Assembly: GCA_003169835.1 (NCBI GenBank)
Contig: PNAI01000030.1
Coordinates: forward strand, 1-64,000
Length of the DNA: 64,000 nt
Reading direction: 5' to 3'
DNA from: Hyphomicrobiales bacterium
GTDB taxonomy: Bacteria; Pseudomonadota; Alphaproteobacteria; Rhizobiales; Xanthobacteraceae
Below, piece by piece: positions 50,401 through 57,941 of this stretch. Both the position numbers and the translations under genes were made by a program. The notes beneath the pieces were generated by a model. That model was not told the DNA's origin. It worked only from the letters and a program-made list of their open reading frames with translations, and ran no database searches. The stretch's first letter is position 1. The number at the start of each line of letters is the position of its first letter.

Positions 50401-51900
50401 TCACTCCTTGAGCACTTCCTCGCGCTTCATGCGGATCGCGGGCGCGGCGACCACCAGCAGCAATCCAACCGCGGCGATGAGGAACGCCAAGCTTATCGGC
50501 TCCTCCACGAACACGCGCGGATCGCCGCGCGAGATGAGCAGCGCGCGGCGCATATTTTCTTCCATCAAGGGTCCGAGCACGAAGCCCAGGATGAGCGGCG
50601 CCGGCTCGCATTCGAGCTTGAGGCACAGGTAACCAAACACGGCAAAGAACGCCATCACGAGCACGTCGAACATGTTGCTGTTGACCGTGAAGGCGCCGAC
50701 GCAACAAAAGCCGATGATGGCGGGAAACAACATGCGGTACGGAATGCGCAGCAGCTTCACCCACATGCCGACCAGCGGCAGATTGAGAATGACCAGCATG
50801 AGATTGCCGACCCACATGCTGGCGACCAAGCCCCAGAACAGTTCCGGCCGCTCGGTCATCACGCGCGGGCCGGGCGAGATGCCGTGGATCATCAGTGCGC
50901 CGATCATCATGGCCATCGTCGGGTTGGAAGGAATGCCGAGCGTGAGCATGGGAATGAACGACGTCTGCGCGCCGGCGTTGTTGGCGGACTCGGGCGCCGC
51001 CACGCCGCGAATATCGCCATTGCCGAAGTTGCGCGGGGGCTTGGCCACCTTTTTTTCCAGCGTGTAGGCGCCGAAGGCCGCGAGCAGCGCGCCGCCACCC
51101 GGCAGCACGCCGAGCAGCGAGCCAAGCACCGTGCCGCGCAGGATCGAAGGAATGCAAATGCGGATGTCCTCCCACGCCGGCCACACGCGGCCGATGCGTG
51201 ACATGACGTCGGCTTGCGCCGCCTTCTGTTCGAGGTTGTAGACGATCTCGCCGATGCCGTAGATCGCCATGGAAAGCGCGACGAATTCGATGCCGTCGGC
51301 GAGACCCGTGTAACCGAAGGTGAAACGGCGGATGCCGGAATTAACGTCGGTCCCGGCAAGTCCAAGCAGCAGCCCGAGCACGACCATGCCGATCGCCTTG
51401 ACCACCGAGCCGCGCGCGAGCACTACCGCCGCGATCAATCCGCAGACCATGAGCGAGAAATATTCCGCCGGGCCGAATTCGAGCGCGATGGCCGCGAGCG
51501 GAGGAGCTGCGACACATATAAGAAGCGTGGCCGCGCAGCCGGCGAAGAACGAGCCTATTGCCGCGATGCCGAGCGCGGGCCCCGCCCTGCCCTGGCGCGC
51601 CATCTGGTGGCCATCGATGGTGGTGACGACGGAGGACGCTTCGCCCGGAATGTTGACCAGGATCGCCGTGGTCGATCCGCCGTATTGCGCGCCGTAATAA
51701 ATGCCGGCGAGCATGATCATGGCGGAGACCGGCGACAATGTGAACGAGATCGGCAACAGCATCGCGACCGTCGTGACCGGGCCGATGCCAGGCAGCACGC
51801 CCACTACCGTGCCGAGGAATACGCCGATGAAACAATAGGCGATGTTTTGCAGCGTGAGGGCTACGCCGAAGCCGAGCGCGAGATTTGCGAGAGCGTCCAT
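50401..51900 (-). CDS. tctA: Tripartite tricarboxylate transporter permease, large subunit
   Basis: A 499-residue TctA membrane protein with about 11-12 helices. It starts LANLALGFGVALTLQNIAYCFIGVFLGTVVGVLPGIGPVTTVAMLLPISF and repeats GSLLGVLPGGGALLAAFGAYTLEKK in the second half. Both are the TctA signature repeats, with NNAGAQTSFIPMLTLGIPSNPTMAMMIGAL. It is ordered tctC-tctB-tctA on the minus strand, with 9 bp to tctB. It uses the proton or sodium gradient to import a carboxylate delivered by TctC. Confidence 0.94.
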   Translation of the reverse strand: MDALANLALGFGVALTLQNIAYCFIGVFLGTVVGVLPGIGPVTTVAMLLPISFTLSPVSAMIMLAGIYYGAQYGGSTTAILVNIPGEASSVVTTIDGHQMARQGRAGPALGIAAIGSFFAGCAATLLICVAAPPLAAIALEFGPAEYFSLMVCGLIAAVVLARGSVVKAIGMVVLGLLLGLAGTDVNSGIRRFTFGYTGLADGIEFVALSMAIYGIGEIVYNLEQKAAQADVMSRIGRVWPAWEDIRICIPSILRGTVLGSLLGVLPGGGALLAAFGAYTLEKKVAKPPRNFGNGDIRGVAAPESANNAGAQTSFIPMLTLGIPSNPTMAMMIGALMIHGISPGPRVMTERPELFWGLVASMWVGNLMLVILNLPLVGMWVKLLRIPYRMLFPAIIGFCCVGAFTVNSNMFDVLVMAFFAVFGYLCLKLECEPAPLILGFVLGPLMEENMRRALLISRGDPRVFVEEPISLAFLIAAVGLLLVVAAPAIRMKREEVLKE

Positions 51901-51909
51901 CTACCTGCC

Positions 51910-52371
51910 TTAGAGCGCCGGCCAGACCGGCAGCGGCAAGCGAAGCCCATAGACGAACACACCTACGGCGAAGGCTGCGAGCGCGGCCGCAAGCAGCGCC
52001 GCTTCGCGCAGGCGGAAATCTTTCCAGCTCGCCAGCGCCGAAACCACGGTGACAGCCACGAGCGCAACAACAAGGCCGAGCGTCTCGATGGAAAATGCAA
52101 ACAGGCACACGCCGAGCACAACCACCATGAGCGGCAGAACGCTCAAACGGCCGACGCGTTCGCCCTGAATAACAAACGAACGTGCCACCAAAATTGCGCC
52201 GATGAGCGCGAGCACCAAGCCAAGCAGCAGCGGGAAATAGCCCGGCCCCATTTTTCCCGCGCTGCCAAGCGAATATCCGCGAGCCGAAAGCAGCGCCACC
52301 GCCGCGAAGGCGAGGAACATGAGGCCCGACCAGAAATCCTTTGGGGCGCGGATGGTCATGCGACTAGTCAT
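51910..52371 (-). CDS. tctB: Tripartite tricarboxylate transporter small subunit
   Basis: A 153-residue membrane protein with four helices: FWSGLMFLAFAAVALLSARGY, MGPGYFPLLLGLVLALIGAILVA, a third near LPLMVVVLGVCLFAFS and a fourth LVVALVAVTVVSALAS with LAAALAAFAVGVFVYG. The G-x-A-x-x-MGPGYFP signature of TctB is clear. An internal ATG at 52359 is an alternative start. A palindromic repeat separates it from tctC, so messenger processing could set different levels of receptor and membrane subunits. Confidence 0.92.
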   Translation of the reverse strand: MTSRMTIRAPKDFWSGLMFLAFAAVALLSARGYSLGSAGKMGPGYFPLLLGLVLALIGAILVARSFVIQGERVGRLSVLPLMVVVLGVCLFAFSIETLGLVVALVAVTVVSALASWKDFRLREAALLAAALAAFAVGVFVYGLRLPLPVWPAL

Positions 52372-52395
52372 TCCTTGTCATCGGCACGCTCGTTT

Positions 52396-52500
52396 CACCT
52401 CTCCCATTGGGAGAGGTTGACCGCGAAGTGGTCGGGTGAGGGGTCACGGATTATCGAGATCCTAGTCCCCCCAACCCTCTCCCCAGCGGGGAGAGGGAGC
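52396..52500. repeat. Palindromic intergenic repeat (CCCTCTCCCC type)
   Basis: CACCTCTCCCATTGGGAGAGGT and AACCCTCTCCCCAGCGGGGAGAGGG face each other around GGGTGAGGGGTCACGG. Same words as at 42371-42490 and 55277-55358. Lies between tctC and tctB inside an operon, where such hairpins can stabilise the upstream message. Confidence 0.8.
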
Positions 52501-52526
52501 GCGCTGAGTTCGCCGCAAGGATGAAA

Positions 52527-53558
52527 TCAATTCTCCGCCTTGATGTTCCCGTCGACGATGATCTTTTTCCACTTGTCGAACTCGGACTTGAGGAGAGCGG
52601 CGCTTTGCGCCGGATCGGTGCCGCGCGGCACGGCGCCGACTTTCTCGAACGCGGCAATCAATTCGGGCTTGGTCAGCGCCTGATTGAGGCTGGCGTTGAG
52701 CTTGGTCCGCACGTCGGCGGGAAGACCTGCGGGCGCGAAGATGCCGAGCCACAGGTCGATCTCGTATCCTTTGAGCAAAGCCTCATCCACCGTCGGCAAA
52801 TCGGGATAGACCGGGCTGCGCTTTAGTCCGGTCGTCGCGATCGCGCGCACGCGGTTGTCTTTGGTGAAGGCCAATGCACCGGCGATGCTTGAGAACGAGA
52901 AATGAATCTTGCCCGCCATCATGTCGGGAAACGATTGCCCGATGGTTTTATAAGGCACATGCGTCGCCGTCACGCCGGTGCGCTGCAGGAAGAGTTCCGC
53001 CGCGAGGTGCGGCGTCGTGCCGATGCCGGCGGAGCCGAAGTTCATCTTGCCCGGATTGGCTTTGCCGTAGGCGACGAGTTCGGCCATCGTCTTCACTGGC
53101 AGTTGCGGCGCGACCACCACGACTTCCGGCGACGAGCTGATGAACGAGACGGCTTCGATCTGTTTGAACAGGTCATAGGGAACGCTCGGCTGCAGCGTCG
53201 GATTGATCACGATCGCCGGGTCCATGATGACGATGGTGTAGCCGTCGGGCGCCGAGCGCGCAACCGAGTCGGTGCCGGAGATGCCGCCCGCGCCGGGCCG
53301 GTTTTCCGCCACCACCGTCTGGCCGATGGTCTCGCCCAGATACTGCGCCATGACGCGCCCGATGTAATCGAGCGCGCCGCCGGGCGCGTAGGGAATCACA
53401 AGCTTGAGCGGCTTGTTGGGATAGCCTTGCGCCTGTGCCGAGGGCGCGAGAAACGCCAGCAGCAGCGGACTCAAAAGCAGCGCGAGATATCTGATTTTGG
53501 CTATGGGTGTTCTCCGTCTCCGCCACTCGTGCGGTGGATTTGAAGTTCCTCTATACAT
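52527..53558 (-). CDS. tctC: Bug/TctC receptor of the TctABC transporter, start uncertain
   Basis: A periplasmic receptor with signal sequence AKIRYLALLLSPLLLAFLAPSAQAQ and hallmarks GYPNKPLKLVIPYAPGGALDYIGRVMAQ and ENRPGAGGISGTDSVARSAPDGYT. The start is odd. The only ATGs in frame (53558, 53591) lie within a palindromic element and would put 17-28 unrelated residues before the leader. A good ribosome site, CGGAGAACACCC, precedes an ATA codon at 53504, exactly where the leader should start. Either a non-standard ATA start is used or the gene starts at 53558. Followed by tctB and tctA. Confidence 0.85.
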   Translation of the reverse strand: MYRGTSNPPHEWRRRRTPIAKIRYLALLLSPLLLAFLAPSAQAQGYPNKPLKLVIPYAPGGALDYIGRVMAQYLGETIGQTVVAENRPGAGGISGTDSVARSAPDGYTIVIMDPAIVINPTLQPSVPYDLFKQIEAVSFISSSPEVVVVAPQLPVKTMAELVAYGKANPGKMNFGSAGIGTTPHLAAELFLQRTGVTATHVPYKTIGQSFPDMMAGKIHFSFSSIAGALAFTKDNRVRAIATTGLKRSPVYPDLPTVDEALLKGYEIDLWLGIFAPAGLPADVRTKLNASLNQALTKPELIAAFEKVGAVPRGTDPAQSAALLKSEFDKWKKIIVDGNIKAEN

Positions 53559-53602
53559 TGCAGCACGCGCGTAGAGGAACTTCAAATCCAAAACCGCACG
53601 AG
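53526..53602 (+). repeat. Palindromic element copy 1
   Basis: A 77-bp near-perfect inverted repeat. Left arm CTCGTGCGGT + GGATTTGAAGTTCCTCTA (53526-53553) pairs with TAGAGGAACTTCAAATCC + CCGCACGAG (53572-53602), with an AAA(A) insertion in the right arm. The 18-base loop holds TATAC overlapping the arm end and TGCAGCACG. It covers the possible ATG of tctC. It is homologous, in opposite orientation, to the element at 53616-53691. Confidence 0.85.
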
Positions 53603-53615
53603 AATGTTTAACTTG

Positions 53616-53691
53616 CTAGTGTCCCTTTGATTCCGAAGTTCGCAATCGAACGTGCAGCACAGTATAGCGAACTTCGGAATCGGGACACTAG
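53616..53691 (-). repeat. Palindromic element copy 2 (inverted)
   Basis: A 76-bp inverted repeat 13 bp from copy 1. Arms CTAGTGTCCC + GATTCCGAAGTTCGC (53616-53643, with TTT between the parts) and GCGAACTTCGGAATC + GGGACACTAG (53667-53691) are perfect complements. Read on the minus strand it follows copy 1 position by position: arm, TATAC, TGCTGCACG, arm, AAA, outer arm. Arm bases differ between the copies on both sides together. Confidence 0.85.
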
Positions 53692-53768
53692 CGCGATGGG
53701 CATTTGAAGGTTTAGAAGCTTACGGACAATTGCCGCGGACAGGCAAGTGCGACAGTAGCGCAGGAGAT

Positions 53769-55265
53769 ATGAGCGTGGCGGGTAAGCAGTGGGATGTTGT
53801 GGTTGTAGGCGCCGGCAATGCCGCGTTTTGCGCAGCATTGGCCGCGCGCGAAAAGGGCGCGAGCGTGCTGATGGTCGAGCGCGCGCCCAAAGAACTTATG
53901 GGCGGCAATTCGCGCTTTACTGCCGGCGCGTTCCGCTGCGTCTATGACGGCGTGGACGATCTCAGGGCGATCATGCCGGATCTCACCAAGGACGAGATCG
54001 AGCGAAGCGACTTCGGCACCTACACGACCGATCAGTTCTATGACGACATGTTCCGCATCACGCAATTCCGCACCGACGGCGAGCTGTGCGACCGACTGGT
54101 CGGGCGCTCACGCGATGCGATGCGATGGCTTAAATCCAAAGGCATGAAATTCAACCCGATCTGGGGACGTCAGGCTTATCTGATCGACGGCAAGTTCAAG
54201 TTCTGGGGCGGCCTCACGGTCGAGGCCACCGGCGGCGGACCTGGTCTGATCGACCAGCATCTCAAACTCGCCGAGAAGCTGGGCATCGAAGTGCGCTACG
54301 GCGTTCGCGCGCATACGCTTGTGTATGACGGCAATGTCGTGCGCGGCGTGAAAGTAAAGGTGAACGGCGCGCAGGACGAAATTTTGTGCAAGTCCGTCGT
54401 TATCGCCTGCGGCGGTTTTGAGTCCAACGCGGAGATGCGCACGCGCTATCTCGGGCCCGGCTGGGAGCTCGCGAAGGTGCGCGGCACGCCCTACAACACG
54501 GGCGATGGCATCAACATGGCGCTTGCGATCGGCGCATCGAGCTTCGGCAACTGGTCGGGCTCGCACGCGGTGCAGTGGGATTACAACGCGCCGGAGTTCG
54601 GCGATCTCTCGGTCGGCGACAATTTCCAGAAGCATTCTTATCCGTGGGGTATCATGATCAATGCCACGGGCCGGCGCTTTGTCGACGAGGGCGCGGATTT
54701 CCGCAACTACACATACGCCAAGTATGGCGCGATCGTTCTGCGCCAGCCCAATAACTTCGCCTATCAGGTGTTCGACAAGAAGATCATCCCGATGCTGCGC
54801 GACGAGTATCGTATCAAGCGCGTGAGCAAAATTTCCGCCAACACGCTTGAGGAATTCGCACACAAGCTCGAAGGCGTCGATCCGCAGGGCTTCCTTGACG
54901 AGATCAAGAAATACAACGCTGCGGTCAAGAAAGACGTGCCGTACAATCCCAACGTCAAGGATGGCCGTTGCACCGTCGGGTTGCCGATCAACAAATCGAA
55001 CTGGGCCAACACCATTGATGAGCCGCCGTTCGAAGGTTATCAAGTCGGCTGCGGCGTCTCATTCACCTTCGGCGGCGTGCGCATCGATCCCGACTCCGGC
55101 CAAGTGATCGACAGCGACATGAATCCGATCCCCGGGCTTTATGCTGCGGGCGAATTGGTCGGCGGAATTTTCTATTTCAATTATCCCGGCGGCACAGGCT
55201 TGATGTCGGGCGCGGTGTTCGGCCGCATCGCCGGTACGGGCGCTGCGAGCGCGCGGAACGCGTGA
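53769..55265 (+). CDS. FAD-dependent dehydrogenase, tricarballylate dehydrogenase (TcuA)-like
   Basis: A 498-residue flavoprotein of the fumarate-reductase-like family. The FAD motif is DVVVVGAGNAAFCAALAAREKGASVLMVER at the N-terminus. GGNSRFTAGAFRCVYDG, CGGFESNAEMRTRYLGPG and the C-terminal AAGELVGGIFYFNYPGGTGLMSGAVFGRIAG are as in TcuA, which oxidises tricarballylate to cis-aconitate. The ATG at 53769 follows CAGGAG. It is divergent from a complete TctABC carboxylate transporter, which fits a tricarballylate-like substrate. TcuB, the Fe-S partner in Salmonella, is absent here. Confidence 0.8.
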   Translation: MSVAGKQWDVVVVGAGNAAFCAALAAREKGASVLMVERAPKELMGGNSRFTAGAFRCVYDGVDDLRAIMPDLTKDEIERSDFGTYTTDQFYDDMFRITQFRTDGELCDRLVGRSRDAMRWLKSKGMKFNPIWGRQAYLIDGKFKFWGGLTVEATGGGPGLIDQHLKLAEKLGIEVRYGVRAHTLVYDGNVVRGVKVKVNGAQDEILCKSVVIACGGFESNAEMRTRYLGPGWELAKVRGTPYNTGDGINMALAIGASSFGNWSGSHAVQWDYNAPEFGDLSVGDNFQKHSYPWGIMINATGRRFVDEGADFRNYTYAKYGAIVLRQPNNFAYQVFDKKIIPMLRDEYRIKRVSKISANTLEEFAHKLEGVDPQGFLDEIKKYNAAVKKDVPYNPNVKDGRCTVGLPINKSNWANTIDEPPFEGYQVGCGVSFTFGGVRIDPDSGQVIDSDMNPIPGLYAAGELVGGIFYFNYPGGTGLMSGAVFGRIAGTGAASARNA

Positions 55266-55276
55266 GGCGTCACACT

Positions 55277-55358
55277 TCCCTCTCCCCTTGTGGGAGAGGG
55301 TGGATCGCGCGGAGCGATAGCGAAGCGCGGGCACCCTCTCCCACAAGGGGAGAGGGAA
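55277..55358. repeat. Palindromic intergenic repeat (CCCTCTCCCC type), full palindrome
   Basis: TTCCCTCTCCCCTTGTGGGAGAGGGTG faces CACCCTCTCCCACAAGGGGAGAGGGAA around a central GATCGCGCGGAGCGATAGCGAAGCGC stem. The whole 82 bp is nearly self-complementary. It sits between the TcuA-like gene and pyrC, where it could end or process the first transcript. Confidence 0.85.
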
Positions 55359-55400
55359 ACGAATTCGTCGCACGCGTGTTGCAATTCAAACGAGGCAGTC

Positions 55401-56447
55401 ATGGTTGACCACATCACCATCCGCAAGCCGGACGATTGGCACCTGCATGTGCGCGACGGCGAAATGCTGAAAGCCGTCATGCCATACACCGCGCGGCATT
55501 TCGGCCGTGCGATCCTGATGCCGAACCTCACGCCGCCGGTGTGCACGACGGCCGATGCCATAGCGTATAGAGAGCGTGTAATGGCGGCGCTGCCGAAAGG
55601 CTCCGCCTTCAAGCCGCTGCTCACCTGTTATCTCACCGACGACACCGATCCCAACGACGTCGAACGCGGATTCCGTGAGGGCGTGTTCACCGGCGTGAAG
55701 CTCTATCCCGCCAACGCCACCACTTATTCGGCCGCGGGCGTGACCGACTATAACAAGATCAAGCCAGTGCTCGCGCGCATGGAAAAGCTCGGCATGCGCT
55801 TTCTCATGCATGGCGAGGACGTCGACCCCACGGTAGATATCTTCGACCGCGAGGCGCGCTTTTGCGAAAAATATCTCGGACCGTGGACGAAGGAATTTCC
55901 CGGATTGAAATTTATTCTCGAGCACCTCTCATCCAAGGACGGCGTGGATTTCGTGCGCGCGCATGCGCCTCAGGTCGGCGGCACCATCACGCCCTATCAC
56001 ATGGAATTCACGCGCACCGACTGGCTGGGCTGGGGATTGAAGCCTTACATGTACGTGATGCCGGTCATTAAGACTGAGAAAGACCGCCAGGCGCTGCGCA
56101 AGGCCGCGACCTCCGGCGAAGCGTGCTATTTCCTCGGCACCGACAGCGCGCCGCACCCTGTGGCGAAAAAGCTATCCGTGAATGGCATCCCGGGCATTTT
56201 CAACGCGCCGGTGGCGATGGCGGTCTATGCCAAGGTGTTCGAGGAAGAAGGCGCGCTCGCCAAACTCGAAGCGTTCGCATCCCTTAACGGCCCCAAGCAC
56301 TACGGCCTGCCGCCGAACACGATTACCATTACGCTGGAGAAGCGCACCTGGAAGGTGCCCGAGGAGATTAAGGTGCCTGGGCCCGACGAGCGCGCGCTGA
56401 TTCATCATGGCGGCGAGACAATGACGTGGCAGGCGGTCGCATCGTGA
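55401..56447 (+). CDS. pyrC: Dihydroorotase, class II
   Basis: A zinc amidohydrolase closing carbamoyl-aspartate to dihydroorotate in pyrimidine synthesis, in the cytosol. The 348 residues show DDWHLHVRDGEML (H-x-H and substrate Arg), MPNLTPPV, FTGVKLYPANATTYSA with the carboxylated Lys, HGEDVDP (His), FILEHLSS (His) and FLGTDSAPHP (catalytic Asp). The C-terminal LNGPKHYGLPPNT is typical. The ATG at 55401 is chosen; the open frame upstream is the repeat. It is 135 bp downstream of the TcuA-like gene. Confidence 0.95.
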   Translation: MVDHITIRKPDDWHLHVRDGEMLKAVMPYTARHFGRAILMPNLTPPVCTTADAIAYRERVMAALPKGSAFKPLLTCYLTDDTDPNDVERGFREGVFTGVKLYPANATTYSAAGVTDYNKIKPVLARMEKLGMRFLMHGEDVDPTVDIFDREARFCEKYLGPWTKEFPGLKFILEHLSSKDGVDFVRAHAPQVGGTITPYHMEFTRTDWLGWGLKPYMYVMPVIKTEKDRQALRKAATSGEACYFLGTDSAPHPVAKKLSVNGIPGIFNAPVAMAVYAKVFEEEGALAKLEAFASLNGPKHYGLPPNTITITLEKRTWKVPEEIKVPGPDERALIHHGGETMTWQAVAS

Positions 56448-56636
56448 TTGATCCGCAGCTCCGCGATTTTGCGAGCTGCAAAGACTACTGCTTAACCCGC
56501 GTGCTTAAGATTTATTATTAACTATTTAATCTGCGCGCAAATCTTTGCACCGACTCGACTTGCGGTGTGGATGGGCTCACCATATCTGCGTTGAAGATGC
56601 GGCGATAAGGATGCGGCTGAAAACGTCCTTAGTGCC

Positions 56637-56858
56637 ATGTTGCGAATATTGGGTTTAGTTTTGGCGTTCTATGTCGTCGGTCTCACGGTTGTCGATGCCG
56701 TCACGTTTGGCGGTCGCTATCGGACAATCGTTTGGCAGGAAGCCAACAATCGGGCTTACCGCGTCAGTATGGAAGTTCAATACCTGCTGGACAAGGCCGG
56801 TGTCTGGGCTCGCGCGGCAAACGTTACGGCGCCGTCGCACGCCGATGTCCGGCGCTGA
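56637..56858 (+). CDS. Small single-helix membrane or exported protein
   Basis: A 73-residue frame starting MLRILGLVLAFYVVGLTVVDAV, one clear N-terminal hydrophobic helix, then a polar tail with QEANNRAYRVSMEVQYLLDKAG. It could be a membrane-anchored small protein or have a signal peptide. No family is recognised. The 190 bp before it are AT-rich (TTAAGATTTATTATTAACTA near 56505-56524) and may hold its promoter. It stands alone between pyrC and the quinone oxidoreductase. Confidence 0.55.
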   Translation: MLRILGLVLAFYVVGLTVVDAVTFGGRYRTIVWQEANNRAYRVSMEVQYLLDKAGVWARAANVTAPSHADVRR

Positions 56859-56928
56859 AATCGCAGCCCGGAATCGCTAGCGGCTCGACGTTTACCATTT
56901 TGTTCGAGATTGGGCGGAAAGCGCCCGG

Positions 56929-57924
56929 TCACTCTTTTCCCATTGTCAGTACGACGCGGCCACGTGCCTTGCGATCGGCGATGTCGCGCATGGCGGCGGA
57001 AAATTGCGCGATGGGATAGGTCTTGGTCGGCAACGGCTTTAATTTGCCGGCGGCATGAAGCGCAAAGATTTCGGCAAAGCAGGCCTGCATTTCCTTCGGC
57101 ATGCGCTTGCGATAGTCGCTCACCTGCAGGCCGCTCACCTCTATGTTCTTGAGCAGCAGATAATTTGCCTTGAGCGTCGGGATGCGGCCTGCGGCAAAGC
57201 CGATCACCACGAGCCGTCCGCGCCAGGCGAGCGCGCGGATTGCGGCATCGAAAATATCCCCGCCCAGCATGTCGAGAATAATGTCGGCGCCGCGATTATC
57301 GGTCTGCGCGTAGACCTGCGCACGCAAGGCCTCGTGCAGATCGGGCACCGTGAGATCGACGATGGCGTCGGCGCCGGCCGCACGCACGATGTCGGCCTTG
57401 CCGGGGCTCGAGACGCCGCCGAGCACTTTTGCGCCGAAGGCCTTGGCGAGCTGGATGACGGCGAGACCGACGCCGCCGGTCGCGCCCAGCACCAGCACCG
57501 TTTCGCCGGGAGCGATGCGCGCGCGATCACGCAACGCAAAGTAAGCCGTATCGTAGATCAACGCCATCGCGGCAGCTTCGGTCAGCGGCAGCGCCGCCGG
57601 CAGCTTGACGCATTGCTCCGCGGGCATGGCGACGAATTCGGCAAATCCGCCGTGCTCCGCCATGGCGATGGCGTGATCGCCTGGCCGAAACTGCGTCACG
57701 CCGCTGCCGACCGCCGCTACGACACCGGCGGGAAGTTTGCCGGGAATGAACGGCAGCGCCGGTTTGAACTGATATTTTCCGCTCATCATGATGAGATCGA
57801 CGAAATTCACCGCCGTTGCATGCGCTTCGAGCAGCACTTCTCCGGCTTTCGGCACAGGTTTTGGCATTTCATCGAGCTTGGCATTTTCGAACGGCCCGAA
57901 TTCGCGGACGACGACGGCGCGCAT
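56929..57924 (-). CDS. NADPH:quinone reductase-like MDR oxidoreductase
   Basis: A 331-residue medium-chain dehydrogenase/reductase of the zeta-crystallin/quinone oxidoreductase type. The N-terminal domain starts MRAVVVREFGPFENAKLDEMPKPVPKAGEVLLEAHATAVNF. The nucleotide-binding motif is VLVLGATGGVGLAVIQLAKAFGAKVLGG (AXXGXXG). Catalytic and structural zinc ligands of alcohol dehydrogenases are missing, as expected. The start at 57924 is chosen over 58008. It is 17 bp downstream of the CoA ligase, so an enoyl-CoA or quinone reduction step in the same pathway is possible. Confidence 0.88.
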   Translation of the reverse strand: MRAVVVREFGPFENAKLDEMPKPVPKAGEVLLEAHATAVNFVDLIMMSGKYQFKPALPFIPGKLPAGVVAAVGSGVTQFRPGDHAIAMAEHGGFAEFVAMPAEQCVKLPAALPLTEAAAMALIYDTAYFALRDRARIAPGETVLVLGATGGVGLAVIQLAKAFGAKVLGGVSSPGKADIVRAAGADAIVDLTVPDLHEALRAQVYAQTDNRGADIILDMLGGDIFDAAIRALAWRGRLVVIGFAAGRIPTLKANYLLLKNIEVSGLQVSDYRKRMPKEMQACFAEIFALHAAGKLKPLPTKTYPIAQFSAAMRDIADRKARGRVVLTMGKE

Positions 57925-57941
57925 CTTATTCTCCAAAATCT

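Noticed and set aside
56500..56530. Possible CtrA box (TTAA-N7-TTAA) upstream of the 73-residue gene
   Set aside because: TTAA words are present but the spacings are 9 and 4 bases, not 7; AT-richness alone explains them.
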